Below, piece after piece: positions 16,092-24,859 of a stretch of DNA of 64,000 bases (position 1 is the stretch's first letter; the number at the start of each line of letters is the position of its first letter). The stretch is from the NCBI GenBank assembly GCA_025782575.1, contig JALGYY010000004.1, forward strand, positions 124,001 to 188,000, in the 5' to 3' direction. Origin of the DNA: a bacterium. Lineage in GTDB: Bacteria > Orphanbacterota > Orphanbacteria > Orphanbacterales > Orphanbacteraceae. Both the position numbers and the translations under genes were made by a program. Under the pieces are notes generated by a model that saw only the letters and a program-made list of their open reading frames with translations, was not told the origin of the DNA and did no database searches.

Positions 16092-17300
16092 TTGGATACC
16101 AAGGCCTATGTGGAACAGGAAGATCGATATGGCGCCCATAACTATCACCCGCTCAATGTCGTCGTAGAACGAGCCGAGGGCGTGTGGGTCTATGATGTAG
16201 ACGGCAAGAAGTACCTCGACTGTCTCGCCGCGTACTCCGCAGTCAATCAGGGACATTGTCATCCGCGGATCGTGAAGGCTCTCCGGGACCAGGCGGGAAA
16301 GCTCGCCCTTACTTCGAGAGCGTTCCGAAACGATCAGCTCGGCGCATACTGCAAGAAAGTATCCGAACTGGCGGGTCTTCCCCGCGTACTCCCCATGAAC
16401 ACCGGCGCGGAAGCGGTTGAAACGGCGATTAAAGCGGCCCGCAAGTGGGGTTACGACGTCAAGGGAATCGAAAAAAACAAAGCGGAGATCATCGTCTTCG
16501 AAAACAATTTCCACGGCCGGACGACCACGATCGTCGGGTTCTCCAACGATCCTGATTCGTACGGCGGTTTCGGCCCGTTCACTCCCGGTTTCCGCTTGAT
16601 TCCGTTCGGCGACATCGGCGCGTTTCAAGCGGCGGTCAACGAGAATACCTGCGCCATGATCATTGAACCGATTCAGGGCGAGGGAGGGATCATCATTCCC
16701 CGCGAAGGTTACCTGAAAGAAGCGTACGACCATTGCAAGGCGAACAACGTTCTCTTCATTGCCGACGAAATCCAGTCGGGCCTCGGTCGAACCGGGAAAA
16801 TGTTCTGCTACGAATGGGACAATATCAAACCGGACGGCGTCATTATCGGCAAGGCGCTTTCAGGCGGCATGTATCCGGTCTCGGCGTTCGTCGCCACCGA
16901 GGAAGTGATGGGAGTCTTCTTCCCCGGATCGCACGGAAGTACGTACGGCGGTAACCCGCTCGCCTGTGCCGTGGCGAGTGAAGCGCTCGCCGTGATCGAA
17001 GATGAGAAGCTCGTCGAAAAATCGGCGGAGCTGGGCCCCTACTTCCTGGAGAAACTGCAGTCGATCAAATCGGACCGCATAAAAGAAGTTCGGGGACGTG
17101 GCCTCTGGCTCGCCATCGAACTCGACCGGCCGGCCCGCTCCGACTGCGAGGCGCTAAAAGAACTGGGTATGCTCTGCAAAGAGACGCACGCCAATATCAT
17201 TCGGATCGCTCCGCCGCTGACGATTACGAAAGCAGAGGTCGACTGGGCATCCGATCAGGTGAAGAGCGTGCTCGAATCGCCGGCTCTCGCTCCGGCGTAA
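16092..17300 (+). CDS. rocD: Ornithine aminotransferase
   Basis: 402 residues, class III aminotransferase. It starts at TTG (16092), with GAGAAGGAGA ideally placed upstream; no in-frame ATG is available. PLP-binding aspartate D225 in FIADEIQSGLGRTG and Schiff-base lysine K254 in IIGKALSGGM; the N-terminal YGAHNYHPLNVV stretch is characteristic of ornithine aminotransferases rather than acetylornithine or GABA enzymes. The reaction is ornithine plus 2-oxoglutarate to glutamate-semialdehyde plus glutamate, linking arginine and proline metabolism in the cytoplasm. Monocistronic by appearance: 122 bases separate it from the gene before it, and hairpins follow it. Confidence 0.93.
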   Translation: MDTKAYVEQEDRYGAHNYHPLNVVVERAEGVWVYDVDGKKYLDCLAAYSAVNQGHCHPRIVKALRDQAGKLALTSRAFRNDQLGAYCKKVSELAGLPRVLPMNTGAEAVETAIKAARKWGYDVKGIEKNKAEIIVFENNFHGRTTTIVGFSNDPDSYGGFGPFTPGFRLIPFGDIGAFQAAVNENTCAMIIEPIQGEGGIIIPREGYLKEAYDHCKANNVLFIADEIQSGLGRTGKMFCYEWDNIKPDGVIIGKALSGGMYPVSAFVATEEVMGVFFPGSHGSTYGGNPLACAVASEALAVIEDEKLVEKSAELGPYFLEKLQSIKSDRIKEVRGRGLWLAIELDRPARSDCEALKELGMLCKETHANIIRIAPPLTITKAEVDWASDQVKSVLESPALAPA

Positions 17301-17326
17301 CCCGCTAGTTCAGACTGCATTCTGCC

Positions 17327-17369
17327 CGGGCTCCCCTCCCATCTCGGGGGAGGGCGCTCCGCGCCCACC
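17327..17369. terminator. GC-rich double hairpin after rocD
   Basis: CTCCCC...GGGGGAG (about 17330-17352) is followed by a second stem GGGCGC-TCC-GCGCCC (17353-17367). There is no T-tract, so a Rho-independent terminator is possible but not certain. Confidence 0.35.
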
Positions 17370-17370
17370 C

Positions 17371-18153
17371 TTGACGGTGTCCGGCACGCCGTTTACCCTT
17401 GCGGGCGAGGTGTTCGTGGATACTTTTGTCTTCGGCATTCTATTCGGCCTGCTGTTCGCGGGGGTGTCTGCCCTTGCGTTTCGTCGCGCCCGTCCACGCC
17501 GAGAGGCGTTGCCCGCACGTCAGGTTCATTCGTTTGTCACCAGCCTGAAGGCCGTCGGCGATCTCTCTGTTTTCCGGGCACGAACGAAAGAGATCATTAC
17601 CGCATCGGACCACTGGTTCGGAGACTTCGGCAAGAAATACCTTACCTGGCTTCTTTCTACAAAACAGATGACAATGATTTTCGAATTCGATGTCGATTTT
17701 CGATACAATCTGTTGAGCCCCGAAATGGAAGTCACCAGAGACGACACCGGCACTTACTATATAACCCTTCCCCCACCCAATCATGAGGTCCGGATCATCG
17801 ACCTTCGGGTTCACAGCGAAGGGAAGACCGAGTTCCTCCCCTGGCTCATGCCCGATCTGGTCGGCCGGTTTTTCACAGGCGGTTTTTCCGTGGAAGCCAA
17901 GAACATGTTGATCGACGAAGCGAAACAGGAGGCCGCCCGCCTTGCGAGCGGGCTCGTCGCCGTCGCACAAGCGGATGCTCAGATCTCCGCTCAAAAAACC
18001 CTTGAGATTGTCGCGCGCAGTTTCGGCGCCCACCGCATTGCCGTCCATTTCACCCCGTCCGCCGAATTCCGTCCCCATGTGGACGCTTCCGTAATTGAGC
18101 GGATCGGCCCTCACCCGTCTGAATTCGAAAAGCCCGCCGACCGGGACACCTGA
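17371..18153 (+). CDS. DUF4230-like membrane-anchored protein
   Basis: Up to 260 residues from TTG 17371; GTG 17416 (SD-like GGCGAGG 5 bases upstream) would start right at the membrane anchor and may be the true start. One N-terminal membrane helix (about residues 17-38) is followed by a soluble domain with the pattern SFVTSLKAVGDL..., a long amphipathic middle and an AKQEAARLASGL C-terminal helix, which I recognise as DUF4230-like. Function of the family is unknown. No catalytic residues are apparent. It sits between rocD and an Ig-like lipoprotein without overlaps. Confidence 0.6.
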   Translation: MTVSGTPFTLAGEVFVDTFVFGILFGLLFAGVSALAFRRARPRREALPARQVHSFVTSLKAVGDLSVFRARTKEIITASDHWFGDFGKKYLTWLLSTKQMTMIFEFDVDFRYNLLSPEMEVTRDDTGTYYITLPPPNHEVRIIDLRVHSEGKTEFLPWLMPDLVGRFFTGGFSVEAKNMLIDEAKQEAARLASGLVAVAQADAQISAQKTLEIVARSFGAHRIAVHFTPSAEFRPHVDASVIERIGPHPSEFEKPADRDT

Positions 18154-18170
18154 GCCCCTCCTGAGCAGCA

Positions 18171-18186
18171 CCGAAGCCGGCTTCGG
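18171..18186. repeat. Perfect 16-bp palindrome
   Basis: CCGAAGCCGGCTTCGG begins 18 bases after the stop of the DUF4230-like gene. It has no loop and no T-tract, so an operator or a dispersed palindrome is as likely as a terminator. Confidence 0.5.
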
Positions 18187-18332
18187 CCTGTGGATCATTC
18201 CGCCTGTACCAATGGGTCATGTTTTGCATCGTTTTTCCGATAAGTGGGGAAAACCGTTTGCATTTCTCATCCACCCCCGGGCGGTCCACTTCTATTGGTG
18301 CGCCCCCCGGTGATCGTCGGGAGGTATGTCCC

Positions 18333-19541
18333 TTGGCTTTCGGAATGGTTTCCCGGCGTATACGGCCGGAGAAAGCTTCTTCTTTTCTCTTTTTCACACT
18401 CGCCCTTGGTCTCCTGCTCTCCTGCGAATGGAAAGAGGATGTACCGACCAGCCCCGTCCCGGCATTCGTCGGCCCCGCGCCGTCCGTAATCGGAACCCGG
18501 GAGACCAACCTTCTCGCGGACGGGATTGACTCGAAGACAGTCGTGGCGTATGTGGCCGGCGAAAATGGCCTGCCTCTCGCGGGAGTTCCGGTTCTTTTTT
18601 CGGTCTCAGACGGAGGCGGCTCGATCTCGCCATCCGCCGTAACCGACTCCGATGGGCGGGCTCTGGCGACATGGACCGGCGCGCATTCCTCGCTCGACCT
18701 CACCGTGACAATCTGCGCGGAAGTGCCGGATTCCACCGACAAAAACCAAACGGCAAACATCGCGCTCGTACACACTTTGCGAAACGAAAGAAACGTGCTC
18801 GATGCTGCAGACCTGGTTCATCTGGCAACGGCAACCGTGGACAGCAAGGAGTGTGTGCGTGAGAAACTGCGCGGCGTAACTGTTACACGGGACAGGGTCG
18901 CAATCCCGGACCGCATCACCCTGGAACCTGACCGGCTGAACATCCCGGGCCGCTGCATTACGGGCCAGGAGGACCTGATTGTCGCGACAGTCTACGACCG
19001 GTTCTCCGCTCCGGGTATGCAGGGGTCGGTTGTTTACTTTTTCGCGAACTTCGGCAGAATCACTCCCTCAGCCACTACCGATTCATCCGGCAGGGCACGC
19101 GCTACATTTCTGTCGGTCCCCCCGTTTCCGACAGACGGCCTTGTGACGATCACCGCTCGAGCCGCTGAATCACCAGGAAATCGGATTGAAACCGGCGCGA
19201 CCATTCTGCTCAGCTCGTGCACGACGCCGATCGAGATTTTGCCCGACTCTTTTACTCTCGTTGATGGTGGCTCACAGGTCTTCTCTTTCACCGTGAATGA
19301 CATAGGGGGGAATCCGCTCTCCCCCGGTTCCACGATCTTGATCACATCGACATCCGGAACGCTCGCGGGCGACATCGACTTCCAGATTCCTGACGTCCGC
19401 TCCGGTTATACGGATTTCTCGTTCTGGATCGCTGACGGCGTACCCGGCGACCCGGATCCGCCGCAACCGGCATTCATCACGATCGAAGTGACCAGCCCGA
19501 ACGGAAACATCGCCACTACAATTTCAGGAACCGTCGACTAG
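18333..19541 (+). CDS. Secreted lipoprotein with bacterial Ig-like repeats
   Basis: Start set at TTG 18333 because GGGAGG lies exactly 8 bases upstream; the nearby ATG at 18345 has poor spacing. The signal peptide ends in lipobox LLLSC (about residue 30). The mature protein (about 370 residues) contains at least three invasin/Big-1-like Ig domains, recognised by repeated 'V..SDG.A.ATW/F' strands (DSDGRALATW, DSSGRARATF). Such proteins are surface or periplasmic scaffolds; no enzyme motif is visible. It is convergent with the FAH-family gene, with 65 bases between. Confidence 0.75.
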   Translation: MAFGMVSRRIRPEKASSFLFFTLALGLLLSCEWKEDVPTSPVPAFVGPAPSVIGTRETNLLADGIDSKTVVAYVAGENGLPLAGVPVLFSVSDGGGSISPSAVTDSDGRALATWTGAHSSLDLTVTICAEVPDSTDKNQTANIALVHTLRNERNVLDAADLVHLATATVDSKECVREKLRGVTVTRDRVAIPDRITLEPDRLNIPGRCITGQEDLIVATVYDRFSAPGMQGSVVYFFANFGRITPSATTDSSGRARATFLSVPPFPTDGLVTITARAAESPGNRIETGATILLSSCTTPIEILPDSFTLVDGGSQVFSFTVNDIGGNPLSPGSTILITSTSGTLAGDIDFQIPDVRSGYTDFSFWIADGVPGDPDPPQPAFITIEVTSPNGNIATTISGTVD

Positions 19542-19606
19542 GTGCGGGTAATTCGGTTTCGACTCGACCTCGACTCGAAGTCAAACGTATGAGAGTGCGC
19601 CAGGCA

Positions 19607-20290
19607 TTATCGTCTGATGGTAAAGCGGAGTTCCGGCAGGCCCTCGATGCTGGCGACGATCTTGTCGCCTGAAAAAAGCGGCCCCACGCCTGACGGCGTG
19701 CCGGTGAAAAAGAGATCCCCCGGTTCGAGCGTAAAGTAACGAGAGGCGTGAGCGATCAGCTCTTCCGGTCTGAAGAGCATCTCCGCTGTTCGCCCTTCCT
19801 GGCGAATCTCACCGTTGATCTCCAGCCGGAGCGCCCGGTCCCCTGCTACCGATTCGGCCATCGCCGCCTCTGCGTCGGCCGGCGTTTTAACGAACGCACC
19901 CACCGGCCCGCTTCCGTCGAAGCCTTTGGCGACTGCCCAGGGGGCTCGTGCTTTCTTCGCCTTCGTCTGAAGCGCCCTGAGTGTAAGGTCCATGGCGACA
20001 CCGAAACCTTCGATCAGTTTCGCCGCTTCCCTGGCCGTGACGTCCTTGCCCCCTCGCCCGAGAAGAATCGCCAGCTCGATTTCGTGGTGCAACTCGCCGA
20101 GTGCCTCGGGGATCAAAAGCTCCCCCTCGTGAGGGCAGGCGAGAGCCGTCGGGGGTTTTAAGAAAAAGACGGGCTCGGCGGGTGTCTCCGAGCCCATCTC
20201 TTTGACGTGGGCCGCATAGTTCCGTCCCACACATATGATTTTCGCGACAGCTCTGCTGTCGTCATCGAGCCGTACTTCTCTTCTCTGCAA
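19607..20290 (-). CDS. Fumarylacetoacetate hydrolase (FAH) family protein, acylpyruvate-hydrolase-like
   Basis: 227 residues, matching the small single-domain FAH members. Hallmarks: ICVGRNYAAHVKEMG (about 18-32), the metal-binding acidic pair in HHEIELAILLG (about 68-78), and the FFTGTPSGVGPL loop near the C-terminus. Members cleave C-C bonds in acylpyruvates or decarboxylate oxaloacetate using Mg2+. A TTG start 5 bases after the stop of the upstream lipoprotein gene is used; no ATG is available nearby. It probably shares that gene's transcript. Confidence 0.87.
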   Translation of the reverse strand: MQRREVRLDDDSRAVAKIICVGRNYAAHVKEMGSETPAEPVFFLKPPTALACPHEGELLIPEALGELHHEIELAILLGRGGKDVTAREAAKLIEGFGVAMDLTLRALQTKAKKARAPWAVAKGFDGSGPVGAFVKTPADAEAAMAESVAGDRALRLEINGEIRQEGRTAEMLFRPEELIAHASRYFTLEPGDLFFTGTPSGVGPLFSGDKIVASIEGLPELRFTIRR

Positions 20291-20295
20291 CCCGC

Positions 20296-22233
20296 TCAGC
20301 GGAGGATCACCGGGATTTCTCCCGTCACCGTTCTGCCCGCCGGCGACACCGCCTCCACGATGATCGAGCCCTCACCCGGGACAGACCCCGCCACAAAGAG
20401 CCGGCTGGAGAATCCGCGATCCCCGTCAGACCATGGATCCGGGTCGGGCATGTTCGGATCGTCGCCGTCGATCGAAGTGCCCGCCCCACCGCTGGTACCC
20501 GGCTCGTTCGGGTGGGTACCGTCAAATATATCCGGATCGAATTCCGGATCGTGCGGTCCGTCGTAACGGACCAGCTCCCCGAGGCTCCCGCTCACCTTCC
20601 ACGTAATCGTAGCGTCGTGAATGACTTCACCGTCGGTCGACACCGCGACGGCGAACAGCTCTACCTCGCTCCCGGCGGCGACATCGATTAAGTCATGAGA
20701 CAATTTCAGCAGATCGAGTTCCGGTGGAGGATCGACAGCGATCGCGGCTCGTGCCTCGATCGACTTGCCCGATTGCGGATCTGTAACGACGACCACCACT
20801 TCGCCTCCGCCGAACCGGCTCGGCACGAACATCCGGACAAAATCGTCATCCATGAAGAATCCGCCGAACGGTTCGTCGATCGGCGGCATGTCGGGATCAG
20901 GCCCGGGGTCGCTGTGGCCAGGGCCGCCCGGCATGTGGCCGCCGTCATCGTCACCCGGAAACGGTCCTTCCGGATGTTCGCCGTTTTCGTCGACCACCCA
21001 ATCGCACTCAGGACACCAGGGATAGGGGAACCCCACCTCTTCCAGTGTTCCCAGGTCGGCCGGTTCCAGGCTCCAACTGATTTCCAAACCCCGTATGGGC
21101 CGCTCGAACTGGTTCACCGCCCATGCGACCACCATCGCCCGCTGGTCTTCTCGAACTCGAATCTCGTCCGGCCCGAGAAAAACCTGGTCCAGCTCTCCCC
21201 TCTTCGCGATCGTGAGTCCGAGTGACGCGTCCATTGTGCCGGCAGTCGCCAGCAGTTGTCCCTCGATCAAATCTGTCGCCGGCTCGTTGGCGCGGAAGCG
21301 GATCAGGCTCCACTCCCCGACAAACTCGGGCAGGAAATCGTCCGGTCCGTAATAGCCCCCGCTCGCGGGATAGGGAAATCGGCGAAGGATCTCTTCGCGC
21401 TCTTCTTCGGTCAGATCGGCCGCCGATTCAAGAACGCCCATGTCCGCCGGATCGAGGGACCACTCGATCCGGCTTTCGTCGATCGCCTGGCCCGCACCGT
21501 TAATGGCGATCGCGCCGAAGTAACGCTCCTCGCCGCCGTTCAGATAGAGGCCGTGCCAGGGCCCGATAAACAGAGAGACCACATCGTCGTTGCTGACGAC
21601 CACGATCTCGGCTGTGGCCGTGATCGTGCTGGAGAATGTCGCAACAATTTCTCCCCTGCCGGGCGCGGTCCCGATGAACGTCCCCTCGCGGGAGATCACG
21701 CCGATCGGCTTGTCCGAGAGGATCGACCAGGTGGGCCGGGGAATGCGGCCTTCGTTCGGAGTCTGGCCGTCGTGCGGCCACTCCATGATGGAAACGTGGA
21801 ATCGAACCTCGCTCAAAATCCCGGCCCGCGCCTCTTGCGGATAGAGTTCAATGCCCTGGGGTCGCATATCCTCAGGGAGAACAGTGACATCGATGTTCAC
21901 TGTATGGCCGCCATGAATGGAAACGTCTACGCGGCTCGGCTCGTATCCCAGATGGTCCGGCATGTCGACCACGATAGCGACGTCGCCGTCATCGACCGCC
22001 TCGAACTCGAACGATCCGTCGGCCCCCGTGATCACGACCTGGTCCGTTCCTTCGATGCGGACCGTAGCTCCCGCCACGCCCGCGCCCGGATTGGCGGAGT
22101 CGACGACACGCCCGGTTAAAGTTCCCGTGCTGTTTTCGCCGGTCTGGCCCGTGGGACCGCTATCCCCGCAGCCGGTCCACACAAAAATAGTGAGAAAGAG
22201 AAGAATCCGTGAGATCGAACGGAGTGAGCGCAT
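20296..22233 (-). CDS. Large surface lipoprotein with carboxypeptidase-regulatory-like domain
   Basis: 645 residues from the ATG at 22231-22233, preceded by GGGAGGG. Signal peptide with lipobox WTGC (about residue 22). The first mature domain is a carboxypeptidase-regulatory-like/transthyretin-type sandwich (GTLTGRVVDS...GVAGATVRI...GADGSFEFEAVDDGDV). The remainder consists of Ig-like segments and a proline-, glycine- and aspartate-rich low-complexity linker. No catalytic motif. Likely an exported structural or binding protein. It has its own strong promoter (22288-22317), and the FAH-family gene follows 5 bases after the stop. Confidence 0.78.
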   Translation of the reverse strand: MRSLRSISRILLFLTIFVWTGCGDSGPTGQTGENSTGTLTGRVVDSANPGAGVAGATVRIEGTDQVVITGADGSFEFEAVDDGDVAIVVDMPDHLGYEPSRVDVSIHGGHTVNIDVTVLPEDMRPQGIELYPQEARAGILSEVRFHVSIMEWPHDGQTPNEGRIPRPTWSILSDKPIGVISREGTFIGTAPGRGEIVATFSSTITATAEIVVVSNDDVVSLFIGPWHGLYLNGGEERYFGAIAINGAGQAIDESRIEWSLDPADMGVLESAADLTEEEREEILRRFPYPASGGYYGPDDFLPEFVGEWSLIRFRANEPATDLIEGQLLATAGTMDASLGLTIAKRGELDQVFLGPDEIRVREDQRAMVVAWAVNQFERPIRGLEISWSLEPADLGTLEEVGFPYPWCPECDWVVDENGEHPEGPFPGDDDGGHMPGGPGHSDPGPDPDMPPIDEPFGGFFMDDDFVRMFVPSRFGGGEVVVVVTDPQSGKSIEARAAIAVDPPPELDLLKLSHDLIDVAAGSEVELFAVAVSTDGEVIHDATITWKVSGSLGELVRYDGPHDPEFDPDIFDGTHPNEPGTSGGAGTSIDGDDPNMPDPDPWSDGDRGFSSRLFVAGSVPGEGSIIVEAVSPAGRTVTGEIPVILR

Positions 22234-22287
22234 CGGTGTTCCCTCCCGAATGCAAGGGGGTGGCCTCTGGGGAAGCCGAACACTTTC

Positions 22288-22317
22288 ATTATAGAGGAGG
22301 ATCGACAGCACGGTCAA
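22288..22317 (-). promoter_or_regulatory. Predicted sigma-70 promoter of the lipoprotein/FAH operon
   Basis: Minus strand TTGACC (22312-22317), an 18-base spacer and a perfect TATAAT (22288-22293). The leader to the ATG at 22233 would be about 50 bases. Confidence 0.7.
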
Positions 22318-22402
22318 ATCGGATGAGCGGGGCGGGCTGTTACTTGCCCCCCTTTTCGTCCTTCGGTTGTTCGGTCCGGCACGCGGACCCGGCAGGATTG
22401 GC

Positions 22403-22489
22403 TCAGGTGGGCACACCGAGACGGGGCAGAACGATATGGTTCAGCACCAGCCAGACGACGAGGATTCCGAGGCCCCAGAGAAGATCCAC
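22403..22489 (-). CDS. Predicted 28-residue single-helix membrane peptide
   Basis: A GTG-initiated small frame begins 5 bases after the DUF2892 stop and encodes one hydrophobic helix (LLWGLGILVVWLVL) ending LPRLGVPT. Small proteins with an 'LP-[KR]-LGVPT' tail next to DUF2892/rhodanese-type genes are, from memory, recurrent. The frame is open, in the same direction and tightly placed, but there is no strong ribosome-binding site. Probably the last gene of the RND operon. Confidence 0.45.
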   Translation of the reverse strand: MDLLWGLGILVVWLVLNHIVLPRLGVPT

Positions 22490-22493
22490 TGAC

Positions 22494-22718
22494 CTAACCC
22501 GCTTTCGTATTGAGTTCACGTGCTTCCGGACATCCCGCCCGGCCCGTCTTCTTGAGCATCATGTCCAGGGGACAGAATCGGGTAAACGCCGACTGCAGCA
22601 TGTTCACCCCGATGAATACCGTGAACAGCAGCCACCACTGGCTTACCCTTACGGTGAGTGCGACGCTGGCAAGAATCATGACGCCCACAATCGCGCGGAA
22701 GAGTTCTTTTTGTGTCAT
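22494..22718 (-). CDS. DUF2892 (YgaP-type) inner-membrane protein
   Basis: 74 residues: an N-terminal amphipathic stretch (TQKELFRAIVGVMIL), two membrane helices and the family signature FTRFCPLDMMLKK with its FCP motif. DUF2892 is the membrane module found alone or fused to rhodanese domains; its role is unknown, possibly linked to sulfur transfer. SD GGTGGAGAA precedes the ATG. It lies 14 bases downstream of the outer-membrane protein gene in the RND operon. Confidence 0.85.
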   Translation of the reverse strand: MTQKELFRAIVGVMILASVALTVRVSQWWLLFTVFIGVNMLQSAFTRFCPLDMMLKKTGRAGCPEARELNTKAG

Positions 22719-22732
22719 TTCTCCACCTCGTG

Positions 22733-24001
22733 TCAGAAGCTGTATCGAAGCCGTGTGAATACGTTGTCGTTTTCGTCGAACTGTCCGAACTGGGTCTCTA
22801 CGTTGTTGCCCTCGAACACATTGGCGCCGATGGCCACCTCGATCTCGTCGGACACCTTGTAGCTCACAAGGCCGCGTAGATGTGTGTCTTCATCTGTCGG
22901 GGACCAGAAACCGAAGAACGAAAGCCGGATCGTCTGATAATGGAGCCACTTTTCGAGCCGGAGCGTGAAGAGGCTCCTGAATTCATCCTGCTCGTAGGCG
23001 CCGGCCGGTAAGTTAGCGGCGTAGTCATCGTGGTTCTGCATCCACTCGCCGTAGTACTGAACCGTCGCGTTGAAGTCGTCGGCCAGTTGCCTCTCGAAAC
23101 CGGCCAGATAGCGTCCCGTTGAGTTGGGGACAAATCCCATCGGGACTTTGCCGGGGTGGGCTTCGAAAGCGTCAGGATCGGGCGCATCCCGGGAGTCGTA
23201 CCAACCCCCTTCGAGCCAGAACACGCCGCCGAGCGAAGCGCCTCGTGCACTCGCGCCGTAGACTCGAAGCCTGGGGTGGAAGGGCATGCCGACACCGTCC
23301 ACCGCAACCGGCGTCTTATAGAACCCGTGATAACCGTAGAGCGCGATCGTCATGTTGCCGACATATCGGGAAAGCCGTACCGCTACTTCGCCGTTCTCGA
23401 TTTGGTCCTCCGGCAGAACAGGTGGTCCCGCCAGGCCCTCCGGCATATAGAACGACAGCCGTTCCCCGGTGGGCAGGCGATCGGGTGTGAATTCGGGCAC
23501 GAGCGCCACGTCCAGGTCGAACGGCAATCCGAACAGGCCGAGCCGAACCGCATCGACCGGCGCTTTCAGATATTGATCTTCCCGTCCGATGAAAAACGAC
23601 ACCCAGTCCTTCGGAAAAAGATCGTTGATGAAAATGAGATCGCCTGTCCCCCAGGTAAGGGCCTGCCGGCCTGCTTTGACGTCGAGGTGATCACCCAAAG
23701 TGGTGAATCGCAGGAATCCTTCCCGGAGGTCCAGCTTGACGCCGTCATCCGCTACCTGGTCGCCAAGCACATCCATGCGAACAAAGATCTCCCCCTGGTC
23801 GCCGTAAGCACTCGCACGAAACTGTACCCGCGTTTCGTTCAGCGTGTACTCTTTTGTGTCGTCGAACCTCGCGCTCTCGGCCGTCCGTGCGCCGTACCCG
23901 GTTTCGACAAATCCGTGCCAGTCAACCTGCGCAGATGCGGGGATCGCCCCCAGCGCACTGAGCGCTAGAATCGAACCGATTGTCAAGTGCCTGCTGTTCA
24001 T
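22733..24001 (-). CDS. Outer-membrane beta-barrel protein (DUF1302-like)
   Basis: 422 residues with a signal peptide (cleavage around AQ at 24-25), alternating beta strands throughout and a C-terminal phenylalanine (LRYSF), the signal for BAM-mediated insertion. The segment AGRQALTWGTGDLIFINDL (about 110-128) matches the DUF1302-type barrel pattern. SD AAGGAGCGACC. It lies directly after the LolA-like gene and the RND exporter, which suggests it is the outer-membrane component or recipient of that export route; this is inferred from operon structure. Confidence 0.78.
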   Translation of the reverse strand: MNSRHLTIGSILALSALGAIPASAQVDWHGFVETGYGARTAESARFDDTKEYTLNETRVQFRASAYGDQGEIFVRMDVLGDQVADDGVKLDLREGFLRFTTLGDHLDVKAGRQALTWGTGDLIFINDLFPKDWVSFFIGREDQYLKAPVDAVRLGLFGLPFDLDVALVPEFTPDRLPTGERLSFYMPEGLAGPPVLPEDQIENGEVAVRLSRYVGNMTIALYGYHGFYKTPVAVDGVGMPFHPRLRVYGASARGASLGGVFWLEGGWYDSRDAPDPDAFEAHPGKVPMGFVPNSTGRYLAGFERQLADDFNATVQYYGEWMQNHDDYAANLPAGAYEQDEFRSLFTLRLEKWLHYQTIRLSFFGFWSPTDEDTHLRGLVSYKVSDEIEVAIGANVFEGNNVETQFGQFDENDNVFTRLRYSF

Positions 24002-24021
24002 GGTCGCTCCTTCGATACCGC

Positions 24022-24846
24022 TCAGTTCTCAATCATTTTCTTGGGAGGAGCCTTGAGATACCGCTCGGTGAACAGACCGTCCTCGATGCCGATGTTGTAT
24101 TCAATATTCGTGAACTCGACTGAGGTGGAATGTTCTTTCCTGATGTTCGTCATGCTCCGGAGCGTTACAGTCTGGAAGCCGTCAATCTCCTGAATCTCTT
24201 CAGCCCGGAAGACCCGCTCCAGCCTGTCTTTCTTGTCGTAGTACTCTTCCTTCTCGGGAAGCATGCGGTCTTTGTGAATCCATGTGATCTTTTTCGCGAA
24301 CGAATCTTTTTTCTTCGGCGTGCTTTCGATCACATAGTACGGCTGACCGTCCACTTCTTCTTCTCGAAGGAGAATGTGCGTGTCGTCGTTCCAGTGCCGG
24401 CCCGAGACATCTTCATAGGAAAAGTCACTGCCAACGAACGACGACCCCTTGTCGTTTGCCGAGATTCGCTTGACGAGGTCGAGTGCGGGGATGTAGATCC
24501 AGCGGGAATCGTCTTCATTCGGGTCTTTCCATACCATGAAGCCGGTCCGTCGCACATCACTCGGTTCGGTGAAGTAGGTGAAGTACTTCTGCTCGCCGCC
24601 ATCCTCGATATCGAGGCGAAGCATGACGAAGCTCCGCAACCTGGTTTTGCCTCTCTTGTCGGTGAGCGTCATGTTCACCACGGCCCGGCCGTCATCACCA
24701 GCGTAGTACAGGTTCATATGAGCCTGCTTCATCAATTCTTCGGCGGCGGGCGCCTCCGCCCTCACTTCCCCCGATGCAAGAGCACCCAAGAGCACGCCCG
24801 CCACCATCATCGTTGCTATTCCAAGTCCGGACTTTCGTCGTAACAT
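24022..24846 (-). CDS. LolA-fold outer-membrane lipoprotein-sorting-like protein
   Basis: 274 residues with a signal peptide (about 1-30). The body follows the pattern of the periplasmic LolA-like family typically found beside MMPL/HpnN-type RND transporters: an EELMKQAH helix, FTEPSDVRRTGFMVWKDP, then SRWIYIPALDLVKRI and SDFSYEDVSGR. LolA folds carry lipids or lipoproteins across the periplasm. SD AAGGAGG. It sits 13 bases after the RND gene and 20 before the barrel gene, so the three are one transcription unit. Confidence 0.87.
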   Translation of the reverse strand: MLRRKSGLGIATMMVAGVLLGALASGEVRAEAPAAEELMKQAHMNLYYAGDDGRAVVNMTLTDKRGKTRLRSFVMLRLDIEDGGEQKYFTYFTEPSDVRRTGFMVWKDPNEDDSRWIYIPALDLVKRISANDKGSSFVGSDFSYEDVSGRHWNDDTHILLREEEVDGQPYYVIESTPKKKDSFAKKITWIHKDRMLPEKEEYYDKKDRLERVFRAEEIQEIDGFQTVTLRSMTNIRKEHSTSVEFTNIEYNIGIEDGLFTERYLKAPPKKMIEN

Positions 24847-24859
24847 CTGTAATGCCTCC

